Shown here: positions 16,221 to 24,591 of the stretch, one piece after another
Position numbering within the stretch: the first letter of the stretch is position 1
Layout: every line of letters begins with the position of its first letter
Source: DAOUTY01 sp964453665
Lineage (GTDB): Bacteria; Chloroflexota; Dehalococcoidia; SZUA-161
Assembly (NCBI GenBank): GCA_964453665.1
Contig: CAYVQT010000035.1
Span: 1-35,364 of the forward strand
DNA length: 35,364 nucleotides
Direction of reading: 5' to 3'
Notes under the pieces: model-generated
Seen by the model: the letters and a program-made list of their open reading frames with translations, nothing else
What the model was told of the DNA's origin: nothing
Databases searched by the model: none
Program-made: the position numbers and the translations under genes

Positions 16221-17513
16221 CTACAAGAAGAAAAGGGACAAGCTTAAGTCCTTCACGCGGACCCTTGCTGTCGACTGGACAAACTGTCCCTTACAATCAA
16301 ACTTGACCTCGATGGGGTTCCGATCTTTCAAATTGACAGCGATATAATCCTTGACGATGGGCAGATGCCGTTCAGCCGTTTCATCGTCTCGGTACATTAC
16401 AATCTCGGTAAGCACCAACGTCTCACTGTCTGCCTTCTCCACGAAAGAGCCAGTGGCAAGTGGGTAGGTTATATCTCGACGCTCGTATCTTTCAGGTTTC
16501 CTGAGCGTAGCCCTGCTCGGCGGTCTAGCCGCAGGACTTGCGCTCGCCCTAATCGTCGCCCCTGGCGATTTGGTCAGTATATCTCTGATTTCCTGATTGT
16601 CGTATATAGGACTCGCCTGCCCCTTAATCACACTGATACATCGCTTTGCCCCTTCATATGTTGAGCTCACGAGGATACTAGTATCTGCCAGCAAGACAAC
16701 GACTTGCTGTGTGGGGAAACCTTTGGGAGTATTCCACCTCTCTGCCCCCAAACATATGCCTTGATCATAGTTCATTCTCCGTAGGGCCTCTCTGATAGCA
16801 TTGAGATCAAAGCGACCACCATAGATCCAGTTGCTTTCCTGCAAAGTGCTGGATGATGCAAAGTAGTCGACCTCGCTCAGCTTCATTCCCTTCTCGGCAA
16901 AGGATTGGCTAGTTCGTTCGCGATATTTCCTATACCAGCTTGTGTTTGCGAGGTCGGCGTCCTCTCGTATGGATTTCATGTTGAGATAGACGTAGCGTTC
17001 ACTATCCAAAGGCAATACCTTGAACGCCTCAATTGGATTGCCAAGTCTAACCGTCATGGTGATCGCTTCTACTGCTGCCTGATGCTCACCTCCTTTTTCT
17101 TCTCGTAGTGCTTGTTCTAGTCCTTCTTGTAGTGTCTCTTCGCGGTACAGTTTAAGATGTAGTTCCTTGACTTTGGTGCGCGGCATATGCACTCTTTCTT
17201 TCGTTTGGTCTAGCTCAACCTCTACGCCGCTTTCACCCCATAAACGCTGGATTACACCCTTGGCACGATCTACTTTATACTTCTTTCGGTCAAGTTCGAC
17301 CACGCAACGATCGCCGACAAAAAGTCTTTCCTTCTTCACCTTCTTGCGGTCTACTTCAATCATTTCCCCGGTGCCGTGCAACCGCACTTTTGCTACTCTC
17401 GGTTCCAAACTTTCAATGACGCCTGCCAACTCCACCTTACCCACCGGAATGCCAAAGACCGCCAAGCTAGGCTCTTCCACATAACAAGGATCGCCAACTG
17501 ATAACTCGTCCAT
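16221..17513 (-). CDS. Protein with duplicated SH3/Tudor-like domains and a DUF3352-like module
   Basis: 430 residues, no signal peptide. Residues 1-62 and 63-117 look like two copies of a small β-barrel (SH3/Tudor/KOW type): each begins VGDxCxVE and ends V(D/H)xx(K/R)xKVK, with RVAKVRLHGTGEMIEV matching GVEVELDQTKERVHMP. A charged helical linker (120-150) follows. The rest (150-430) recalls a two-lobed module seen in Dehalococcoidia envelope proteins: GRFDLNAIREALRRMNY, LLADTSILVSSTYEGAKRCI, SPIYDNQEIRDIL, and late LATGSFVEKADSETL and KGQFVQSTA. That similarity is from memory. It has its own promoter and is followed by the SIR2-like gene, so the pair is probably co-transcribed. Confidence 0.75.
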   Translation of the reverse strand: MDELSVGDPCYVEEPSLAVFGIPVGKVELAGVIESLEPRVAKVRLHGTGEMIEVDRKKVKKERLFVGDRCVVELDRKKYKVDRAKGVIQRLWGESGVEVELDQTKERVHMPRTKVKELHLKLYREETLQEGLEQALREEKGGEHQAAVEAITMTVRLGNPIEAFKVLPLDSERYVYLNMKSIREDADLANTSWYRKYRERTSQSFAEKGMKLSEVDYFASSSTLQESNWIYGGRFDLNAIREALRRMNYDQGICLGAERWNTPKGFPTQQVVVLLADTSILVSSTYEGAKRCISVIKGQASPIYDNQEIRDILTKSPGATIRASASPAARPPSRATLRKPERYERRDITYPLATGSFVEKADSETLVLTEIVMYRDDETAERHLPIVKDYIAVNLKDRNPIEVKFDCKGQFVQSTARVRVKDLSLSLFFL

Positions 17514-17595
17514 TGTCCTATCCCTTTCTTTGGATCATGGTTTCGCACATCTCCAGTAAACCATTAGGAGATCTCCGAAACTCTCACCAAAAGCA

Positions 17596-17624
17596 CTTAT
17601 ACATAGCCAACCTCAATCTGTCAA
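17596..17624 (-). promoter_or_regulatory. Strong promoter of the SIR2-like module
   Basis: On the minus strand a perfect TTGACA (17619-17624) and TATAAG (17596-17601) are spaced 17 bases. Transcription would start near 17589, about 75 bases before the first gene. A GGGATAGGA element precedes its ATG. Confidence 0.65.
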
Positions 17625-18271
17625 CTTTCTATCCCGGAGATTGCTGCTCTAAAATGGGGTCAACCACGATTCAAGTGAAATAAATGGCAAGTTAGCAAGC
17701 TAGTCTTAAAGCTTTGTGAGTGCGGCAAAGCTTAACCTACCAACTAACGGTCAGCCGTCAGCTATCAGTATTCAGTGATCTTTATTAGCCGAAAGAATAC
17801 TAGCGACGTTCATTGGAACACTGAAAGCTGAGAACTGGTAACTGCTGGCTCTGGAAGGTGGGTTGTGTGTCACTATATCCTAACAGGATTTGGAAAAGGG
17901 GCAAGCTAGTCCCGAGAGGGGGTTCCCCCCTATCCCGATGGTATCTACTGAGAGTAGTCTCAGAGTCTCATTCGTATCTCAGTGTAGCGATAGTCTGTGG
18001 CTGTGAAATGCGGGGGTCTGGTGACACCCTGGTAGTGGACTATTAATTAATCTCATAAGTATCTTGTCGATACCATAGCTTTGCCTCAACTTTGGAAGAT
18101 TGGTGCATCATTAGCCCAAGTAAGCACTAGTTTAACTCGTTATGGAGATGCTCCCTAGACCTGGTGTTGCGTCTCACAATCTGACTGAATGTGCAATCGT
18201 CGGTAAGGCGAATCAATTTGGGCTCGCAATTCAGGGTAGGAGGTAGATGTTTGAAATAAATGCGCTATCTA
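17625..18271. repeat. Intergenic region with inverted repeats, MITE-like relic
   Basis: No gene is supported. A hairpin AAGCTTTG (17709-17716) / CAAAGCTT (17726-17733) is perfect. At about 17750-17785 and 17818-17853 lie imperfect inverted copies of a CAGCTATCAGTATTCAGTG-type sequence (the second as CACTGAAAGCTGAGAACTG), flanking ~35 bases. This looks like a small non-autonomous palindromic repeat. A 62-codon frame at 17858-18046 has no supporting signals. Confidence 0.45.
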
Positions 18272-19018
18272 TCAACCGCCAGAAACTGACGACGGTTTCG
18301 GCAACTGTGTACCTTCGGGCTCGCTGAATAATCTCCAGTTGAATCTCTTCCTGAACCTGTCCAGAATATCGATGGTTTTCATACCAAAGAGGCCGAGAAA
18401 GACAGCATTCCCTATGGCATGGAAGGTATCTAACCATACGCCGGTGAGTTGATAAGTTAAGAAGGTCCTCCAGGTGAGAGGGTATATGAATGATGCCCAG
18501 TACCATGTGTTCATTATCCAGCCATAAAGATATGCTCCGAAGATGCCAAAGATAACCAGCCATATTCTTCCCAGGTTTAACCTCCGCATATAGCCAGCCA
18601 TGACCCCCAGCAATCCCCAGGCCAGCATCTGATATAGCGTCCACGGCCCCTGGCCGAGGAATAAATTCGAGACAAGGGCTGTAATCGCTCCAACCATAAA
18701 CCCTGCTAACGGCCCGAACACGTATCCGGAGCAGATTACGATATACGTGCTCGGCTGCACGTTGGGCAGTGCGGCGAAGGGAATCCTCAGGACAGCGGAT
18801 ATAGTCCCCAGCATTGCTACCAGCGCTATCTCCTTCGAGCCTATGGCCGCGGCCTGAAACTCGAAGAAGAAGGCCAGGATAATAAAACCAACAATTATGG
18901 TCGCCAGCAGTCCCCAGTTCGCCGTAATATACGACGAGCCCGAGCAGACCACAGGGATAACAAAGGCCGCTACGCCAAGTGCGAAGACCAGCGCCAGGAA
19001 TAATCGACTCTTATTCAT
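18272..19018 (-). CDS. ECF transporter S (substrate-binding) component
   Basis: 248-residue integral membrane protein with 5-6 helices: for example SRLFLALVFALGVAAFVIPVV, WGLLATIIVGFIILAFFF, a middle GYVFGPLAGFMVGAITALVSN and MLAWGLLGVMAGYMRRLN. The GPLAGFxVG and small-residue-rich helices are typical of S components, which bind a vitamin and dock onto EcfT/EcfA. It is last in the ECF operon, separated from the ATPase by a 93-base gap holding a double hairpin. Substrate is not readable from sequence; the DUF4430/barrel genes at the start of the operon suggest a corrinoid. Riboflavin, queuosine-precursor or other S families cannot be excluded. Confidence 0.8.
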   Translation of the reverse strand: MNKSRLFLALVFALGVAAFVIPVVCSGSSYITANWGLLATIIVGFIILAFFFEFQAAAIGSKEIALVAMLGTISAVLRIPFAALPNVQPSTYIVICSGYVFGPLAGFMVGAITALVSNLFLGQGPWTLYQMLAWGLLGVMAGYMRRLNLGRIWLVIFGIFGAYLYGWIMNTWYWASFIYPLTWRTFLTYQLTGVWLDTFHAIGNAVFLGLFGMKTIDILDRFRKRFNWRLFSEPEGTQLPKPSSVSGG

Positions 19019-19049
19019 TCAGGCATACCCGATCAGCATCTCACTGAAA

Positions 19050-19107
19050 GTAGCGTTGCCACTCTGTGGCAACGTATTCTTCGTCGCGACGGGGGTCGCG
19101 ACGCTAC
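19050..19107. repeat. Double-hairpin repeat element inside the ECF operon
   Basis: Two perfect 9-bp hairpins lie in tandem: CGTTGCCAC-TCT-GTGGCAACG (19054-19074) and CGTCGCGAC-GGGG-GTCGCGACG (19082-19103). Both are enclosed by an outer GTAG (19050) / CTAC (19107) pair. This has the form of a REP/BIME-type dispersed element. In RNA it would sit between the ATPase and S-component cistrons and could limit downstream expression or protect the upstream message. Confidence 0.75.
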
Positions 19108-19111
19108 CTCT

Positions 19112-20782
19112 TTATTTCAGTATGTCCAGCGCCTCGTCAACGGTCAGTATGTCGTTGGGAACGCCGTACTTTTCAAACGCCTGTACCAGACGGTTTATCT
19201 GAGGCGAGAAGAACAGCGCCCGCGAAAGGACATCGCGCTTGTTACCATCCACCACAATCCTGCCCTCACTGAGCAATATCACTCTATCGGCATACTCCGC
19301 TACTGTCTCCACATCATGTGTAACCAGGACCACCGTGTTTCCCTTCTCTCTATATCCGTTCAAGAAGCGCATCAACTCGCTCTTAAGCCTGTACTCCATC
19401 CCCCTGGTCGGCTCGTCCAGAATGAGAATCTCAGGCCCGGCAACGAGAACAGACGCCAGGGCAACCCTCTGTCTCTCACCTCCGCTCAGGGAGCGCGGGT
19501 ACTGCCTTCTGAACTCTTTCAGGGCAAACATCTCCAGCATCTCATCGACTCTCGCTGCAATCTCCCCCCCATCGAATCCACGATTCTTCAAAATGAAGGC
19601 TATCTCCTCCTCAACCGTATCAGCAAAGATATGGTCATTGGGGTTCTGGAAAATGAAGCCGACCTTCCTGGACATCTGGGCGATAGTAGCCCTCCGGGTA
19701 TCTATTCCGGTTACGACTGCTTTACCCTTCGTCGGCTTTAACAGGCCATTGATGTGCTTGACCAGCGTCGTCTTCCCCGACGCATTCCTGCCCATAACGG
19801 CAACGAACTCACCCTGACATATCCGCAAGCTCACATTTTTAAGGGCGGTGGGCCCATCGGGATAAGCGTGCCACAGCCTGTCTATCTCTATCGCCGTTTT
19901 GCCCTTAGCAGCGGTCTCATTCCCGTACAGCGTACTTTCCCCAGCCTTCATAAAAACGTCTTTCAGCATCGACCTCCCCTGTTTGACCGTTAAGGGTATA
20001 TCATCAACGTTTAAACCGCCGTCCCTCAGCCGCTGAACCATCCTCACTATGGGCGGCACCCCGGCGCCGACGCGGGTGATGTCGCCGTTGGACAGGACCG
20101 TCCTGGGGCTACCATCGGCGATTATTCCCCCCTCGTCCATTACTATCATGCGGTCAACGAGATGGACCACCCTGTCCAGCCGGTGTTCAACAAGTACGAC
20201 CGTGATGCCCAACTCATCATTGAGACGCTGCACAATGGAGAGCACCTCCTCAGCGCCCTTGGGATCCAACTCCGAAGTGGGTTCATCCAGCACCAGGATA
20301 TCGGGATGCAGCGCCAGGACAGAGGCTATGACAACCTTCTGTTTCTCACCACCGGAGAGATCGTGCACCTGCCTGTGGCGAAGGCCCGAGATTCCCAGCG
20401 TATCCAGGGACTCCTCCATCCTTTTGGCTATCACATCTCTGGGAAAGGCCAGATTTTCCAGACCGAAGGCAATCTCGCGTTGAACCTCCATGTACACAAG
20501 CTGGTTCTCCGGGTCCTGAAAAACCATGCCGACGTGGGTGGCCAGTTCCCTGGTTGCGTGCCTCATCACGTCGAGGCCCTCCACCTCCAACCGACCGGTG
20601 ACCTTTCCTCCGTAGAAATGAGGGATCAGACCATTGAAACACCTGCAAAGGCTGGTTTTGCCACATCCGGAGGGGCCGATCACCAGGACAAACTCGCCAT
20701 CTTCTATGTCAAGATTCACATTCCGAAGAGCGGGTTTGCTGGCATCCGCATAGTGGAAGGTTAAATCCCTTATCCTAATCAA
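19112..20782 (-). CDS. ecfA: ECF transporter fused ATPase (EcfA-EcfA')
   Basis: 556 residues with two ABC ATPase domains in one chain, replacing the usual EcfA1/EcfA2 pair. Domain 1 shows Walker A GPSGCGKTS, Q-loop VFQDPENQ, signature LSGGEKQ and Walker B ILVLDEPTSELD. Domain 2 (from about residue 285) shows GRNASGKTT, IFQNPNDH, LSGGERQ and ILILDEPTRGME. The Q-loop NPxxQ/NPNDH pattern is typical of ECF ATPases. I prefer the TTG at 20782, where GAGGAGG precedes by 7 bases, over the TTG at 20788, which abuts it. The gene overlaps ecfT by 8 bases, indicating coupled translation. It powers import with EcfT and the S component. Confidence 0.93.
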   Translation of the reverse strand: MIRIRDLTFHYADASKPALRNVNLDIEDGEFVLVIGPSGCGKTSLCRCFNGLIPHFYGGKVTGRLEVEGLDVMRHATRELATHVGMVFQDPENQLVYMEVQREIAFGLENLAFPRDVIAKRMEESLDTLGISGLRHRQVHDLSGGEKQKVVIASVLALHPDILVLDEPTSELDPKGAEEVLSIVQRLNDELGITVVLVEHRLDRVVHLVDRMIVMDEGGIIADGSPRTVLSNGDITRVGAGVPPIVRMVQRLRDGGLNVDDIPLTVKQGRSMLKDVFMKAGESTLYGNETAAKGKTAIEIDRLWHAYPDGPTALKNVSLRICQGEFVAVMGRNASGKTTLVKHINGLLKPTKGKAVVTGIDTRRATIAQMSRKVGFIFQNPNDHIFADTVEEEIAFILKNRGFDGGEIAARVDEMLEMFALKEFRRQYPRSLSGGERQRVALASVLVAGPEILILDEPTRGMEYRLKSELMRFLNGYREKGNTVVLVTHDVETVAEYADRVILLSEGRIVVDGNKRDVLSRALFFSPQINRLVQAFEKYGVPNDILTVDEALDILK

Positions 20783-21698
20783 GATCAACCCTCCTCTTCA
20801 GAAAGGCAAGGGGAACAACCGATGAAACCAGAAGCGCCAGAACAGGCAGCATTGCCCATTCCGGTCCACTGAGATTAAAGCTGCTCAAGGCAGGATAATA
20901 TTGATAGTCCCCATATCCCAGAACAAGCATGAGGATGCCCAGAGCACAGGGCGTGAACGCAAACATCAATGTAACGACATCAATGAGGCTCATTTTTGTA
21001 TCTTTATAAGAAGTCCTCTTCGTACCACTGCCAAAGGCCCTCGATTCCATCGCCTCCGCCACTTGAACCGTTCGGTCCAGGGAGTTGGAAAGCAAAGGGA
21101 TTATGACCGACATGCTTCTCTTGATCCTCTGAGGCAACCTTCCACTATCGAGCTCCAAACCTCTGGAACGCTGAACATCAGTTATGCGTTCCACATCGTC
21201 GAACAGAGTGGGAACAAACCTGGTGGAGAGCGCGGTTACCAGTACGGATTTGTATGGCAGCCTCATTCTGATCAACGAAACCATTAGATCATCGGGATTA
21301 ATGGTAAGGGTTAGTATGGCAAAGGCAGAAATTATCGCCAGCAGCCTCACAGACATGGCAACGCCGAAGATAATGGCCTCCAGGGTTATCGTGGGTGTAC
21401 CCATCACCGGTATGCTGAAGGGTGCTTCCGCCAGAACATGCTCGCCCTTATAGCTGACAAGGACGTTTATGACTATTATCGCCAGACAGATGAACACGGC
21501 GAGCTTCATGAAAGATGTCCACTCTTTCCAAACCCCGGCGGTTATCACCAGTGGCAATGTTGAAAGGAGCAACAAGAGAAGGTAAAGCGGATGATCAAGT
21601 ACAAGCGCAAGGACAAACACGCTGACAACCCATGCCAGCTTGCAAAAGGGATTAAGCCTGTGGACTACCGTCCCCTTTTCCCTGTATCTCAAGTTCAT
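20775..21698 (-). CDS. ecfT: ECF transporter transmembrane component EcfT
   Basis: 307 residues of the CbiQ/EcfT family. Several membrane helices are clear (LAWVVSVFVLALVLDHPLYL, FMKLAVFICLAIIVINVLVS, LLAIISAFAILTLTINP, and two near the C-terminus). The cytoplasmic coupling region contains ITDVQRSRGLELD and the family's late Ala-Arg-Gly-like element AMESRAFGSG, which contacts the ATPases. Its ATG overlaps the stop of the DUF4430 lipoprotein gene by one base, and its end overlaps ecfA. The genes therefore form one tightly coupled operon. Confidence 0.92.
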   Translation of the reverse strand: MNLRYREKGTVVHRLNPFCKLAWVVSVFVLALVLDHPLYLLLLLLSTLPLVITAGVWKEWTSFMKLAVFICLAIIVINVLVSYKGEHVLAEAPFSIPVMGTPTITLEAIIFGVAMSVRLLAIISAFAILTLTINPDDLMVSLIRMRLPYKSVLVTALSTRFVPTLFDDVERITDVQRSRGLELDSGRLPQRIKRSMSVIIPLLSNSLDRTVQVAEAMESRAFGSGTKRTSYKDTKMSLIDVVTLMFAFTPCALGILMLVLGYGDYQYYPALSSFNLSGPEWAMLPVLALLVSSVVPLAFLKRRVDLD

Positions 21699-22642
21699 TA
21701 CTGAGGCACCCTGATTACTTCATTATTTACAGTAATCAAAGCATGAGCGTATTGAAACTCATCATACCGTCCGAGCAAGGCATCCACAGCGCTTTTTACA
21801 CCGGCCTCATCGGTACCCGACACCACCCAGACCACGTTCTCGCAGACCCCGGTTCCCCCGGGGTTCCAGGGGCTTTGAGTCGCTTGTACCACCCCTGAAC
21901 CAGGACCGTACGTCGCAGTTGTATCACCCCTGGAGTCATAGCACACCATTAAATCACCTTCGAAGTGGACGAAGAAGCCCATCCTGTCCCACACCCGGTT
22001 CAGCTCTGATATCAAGCCGCAATCCATGGTGCCAAGCAGGACCAGGTTCGAGTGCTGCTTGTCAAGTTCCACAATGTCGCCGGTGCTTTGGATGGTGACA
22101 TCGGCTACGCCATACGCTTTCAGCCCGGTTTGCAGAGTCTGCGCGCTGTCCTCCAGTCCATCTTCACAGGCTATTACGGTAGGGTAAACCTCCCCGTCAT
22201 AACCATGCAAAAAAGAGTCCGGGAAATAACCAACGCTGGCGGGAGCAAACATACGGAAGCCCCAGTCATGAAAGTCCCAGTGCTCGACATCGCCATCATG
22301 CAGTGTGTAGTCCAGCGCTCCCACATTCGAGGAAATGCCGTTGAAAGAAACGAACCAGTCCTTTCCATGCTCGGAGCCAACGCCGTTTATGCTATTGATA
22401 AACCCGCCTCCATATGCCGTTTCCACCTCCGCTACCTGCTCCAGCGCCGCCATAGCCGATGTTCCCGGCGGCACCTGCAATGTCTCACTGAATATCAGCT
22501 TCTGGCCAAAGTCCCGGGTTGCCACCACCCTTATAGTTATATCAGCGCCCGTCTCCCCCAGCGTCTCAGCCGAGCAGCCGCCGAGGGCAAGGGCACAGAG
22601 CAGCCACAGTACCACCAGGGCCAGCAGTCTATTTCGCTTCAT
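21698..22642 (-). CDS. DUF4430 lipoprotein, candidate substrate-capture protein
   Basis: 314 residues. A type II signal peptide ends in LALGGC, so the protein should be lipid-anchored outside the membrane. Residues about 33-125 fit DUF4430, the β-domain also found at the C-terminus of intrinsic factor/transcobalamin: VPPGTSAMAALEQV, then GGFINSINGVG, KDWFVSFNGI and the LHDGDVEHWDFHDWG end. The C-terminal half (about 145-310) is an α/β domain of a kind I cannot name; GLKAYGVADVTIQS and NLVLLGTMDCGLI are visible. It is directly coupled to ecfT, implying a role in loading the transporter. A corrinoid is the most likely ligand, by inference. Confidence 0.82.
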   Translation of the reverse strand: MKRNRLLALVVLWLLCALALGGCSAETLGETGADITIRVVATRDFGQKLIFSETLQVPPGTSAMAALEQVAEVETAYGGGFINSINGVGSEHGKDWFVSFNGISSNVGALDYTLHDGDVEHWDFHDWGFRMFAPASVGYFPDSFLHGYDGEVYPTVIACEDGLEDSAQTLQTGLKAYGVADVTIQSTGDIVELDKQHSNLVLLGTMDCGLISELNRVWDRMGFFVHFEGDLMVCYDSRGDTTATYGPGSGVVQATQSPWNPGGTGVCENVVWVVSGTDEAGVKSAVDALLGRYDEFQYAHALITVNNEVIRVPQ

Positions 22643-22662
22643 ATCACTATCATCCCGCCACC

Positions 22663-24591
22663 CTACCTCCTCCTGAGTACTACGAAGCTCCCCAGGCCTA
22701 CGACCAATACCGCACCGATCACTCCGCCAACTATGCTCCAGGGTAATGACGTGGTCTCACCCACCAGCGCTGGCGTAGCTGTCGGCATTAACGTGACCAC
22801 AGGTAGGGGTAGTACAAACGTTGGCTCAGGTGTAAGCGTTGGTGCAACGGTCGGCTCAGGTGTAGGTGCAGGCGACAGCGTCGGCACAGGTGTTGGCGGC
22901 AGCGTAGGTGCGGGTGTCGGAGTCAGCACAGGGGTTGGCGACGGCGTGGACGCAAGGGGCATCACAGGGGGTGGCGGCGGCGCTGGCATTACCACAACGG
23001 TAATTTCAGCCCTGTCACTTCGAACGAATCCGTCTTTCTCTGCATATACCTCAAAAGTCCCGATCTGGCTAATGGATATCGCTACTGTTCCATCAGGGCC
23101 GGTCAAATAATCCTGCTGAGAATGCACCGTCGCCGCTTCAAGAGGAACCCACGTCTCCGCAGTGTCGTCATAATAGGTTACAGTGGCTATGAACTCCTGA
23201 TTTACAAAAATACTCTGTACATTCAAGGATATCCTTAGTGGGAGTTCGCTCCAGGTGCTGCTTGTGTAGAATAGAATTTCCAGATGAGGAGGAGCTGGAG
23301 GAGTTGTTTCATTCAATACGAAGTCTGCCATTCCCACTTGAGCGTATTCATAGCCCACCCTGTACAGCCACCAAGGGCCAATATCCCAATCGCCCTCGCC
23401 ATCTACTGACGTAACGGCCAGCCCCCACCCGAAATCCCTCACCACATACGGAAAACCACCGGCCAGTGAAGCCCTGTCAAGGGCCCCGAGTACAGTCGGG
23501 TCAGCCAGATAGTGCAGACCACCCTGGTCATCTGATACAGCCGAGTCGATAACGGTAACGTCACCGCTCCAGAAAGTCGTATCCTGCCCCTCCACCCTCA
23601 CATAGACTGAAACCGCTTCCTCCTGCTGCTGAACGCTCACCGGATAAGGCTGACCCAGAAGCGCCGGTATGGCAAAGGAGGTCATCCATGCCACATTCAA
23701 CGGTGTGGCCACCTGCCAGTTGAATGAACCGTCGGGATTCTGAAATGACAGCAGGTCATCTACAGGGTCGGTGCCATTTCCGGTTCGCCAGCCGGCACCG
23801 GTTGGGTCCTGACCGGCTGATACAATAGCAGCGATACCCCAGGAATCCGTGCCGGAATTGGTTGCTCCCCAGGAATCGAAGCCTCCGTTATCCATCTGCA
23901 TCGACTTCATGTAGGAAAGACCATTCTGGACACCTGTGGATGCCTGTGGCTCACCAGCCGCGATAAGCGCCATTATTGCCGCCGCGGTGTCATCGACATC
24001 GCTATCAGCGCCCACCCCCCAGCTCCAACCACCATCGCTGTTCTGATTAGCCTTGATAAAGACCACTGTGTTTGTGACAATCTCCGAGTCCGGATTTTTC
24101 CCGGCTGCGATAAGCGCCATCAGTCCCCAGAAGTCGTCGTTTAGCAGACCTGTATCGCCTATCTGCGTACCATCGTAAGCCTCCTCTATCAGGCCCACGA
24201 AATCCACACCACCGAAACCGGTCGGCTCCTCTCCTGAGGCTACTACAGCCAGTACCATCCGGGCATAATCAGCCACTGCGGTAGCGGTCCCTGCGTTCGA
24301 TGCGAGGTAGTCAACTATGGAAGCTCCACCGCCAAAAGCCCAGTTGTGCGGGTCCTCTCCCGCAGCGGCTATAGCAATGGTCGCCCAGCCCGATACCGCG
24401 AAATCACTTATGCTACCATCCGCAGCCTGTTGTCCACGTAAATAGTCCAGCGCATTGGCCACCCCGGCATCTGCCGTCTGCAAGGGATACGGCGCATATG
24501 CCAGCGCGGCCGGCGCTATCATGGCAAGCAACAGGACCGCGCATACCAGCAACATGCTAACTACAGTGATTGATCTGACTTTATTTGACAC
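22663..24591 (-). CDS. Transcobalamin-like surface protein: cyclase-type α-barrel plus DUF4430
   Basis: 642 residues starting at GTG 24591, with GGGAGG 6 bases upstream. Order of parts: signal peptide (1-31, ending AALAYAP); α/α-barrel of prenyltransferase/squalene-cyclase-type repeats (about 38-320; repeated QxxDGS/GGF and DTAAAIMALIAAGE elements); DUF4430 (about 330-440; WWLYRVGYEYA, GVSV-type strands); an Ig-like β-domain (about 455-550); a Pro/Thr stalk; and a C-terminal membrane helix ending RRR. A cyclase-like barrel followed by this β-domain is the architecture of eukaryotic intrinsic factor and transcobalamin, which clamp cobalamin between the two. It leads the ECF operon. Ligand assignment is inference. 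Confidence 0.85.
   Translation of the reverse strand: MSNKVRSITVVSMLLVCAVLLLAMIAPAALAYAPYPLQTADAGVANALDYLRGQQAADGSISDFAVSGWATIAIAAAGEDPHNWAFGGGASIVDYLASNAGTATAVADYARMVLAVVASGEEPTGFGGVDFVGLIEEAYDGTQIGDTGLLNDDFWGLMALIAAGKNPDSEIVTNTVVFIKANQNSDGGWSWGVGADSDVDDTAAAIMALIAAGEPQASTGVQNGLSYMKSMQMDNGGFDSWGATNSGTDSWGIAAIVSAGQDPTGAGWRTGNGTDPVDDLLSFQNPDGSFNWQVATPLNVAWMTSFAIPALLGQPYPVSVQQQEEAVSVYVRVEGQDTTFWSGDVTVIDSAVSDDQGGLHYLADPTVLGALDRASLAGGFPYVVRDFGWGLAVTSVDGEGDWDIGPWWLYRVGYEYAQVGMADFVLNETTPPAPPHLEILFYTSSTWSELPLRISLNVQSIFVNQEFIATVTYYDDTAETWVPLEAATVHSQQDYLTGPDGTVAISISQIGTFEVYAEKDGFVRSDRAEITVVVMPAPPPPPVMPLASTPSPTPVLTPTPAPTLPPTPVPTLSPAPTPEPTVAPTLTPEPTFVLPLPVVTLMPTATPALVGETTSLPWSIVGGVIGAVLVVGLGSFVVLRRR

Noticed and set aside
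17858..18046. 62-codon plus-strand frame
   Set aside because: No ribosome site, no recognisable domain, in a repeat-bearing intergenic region.
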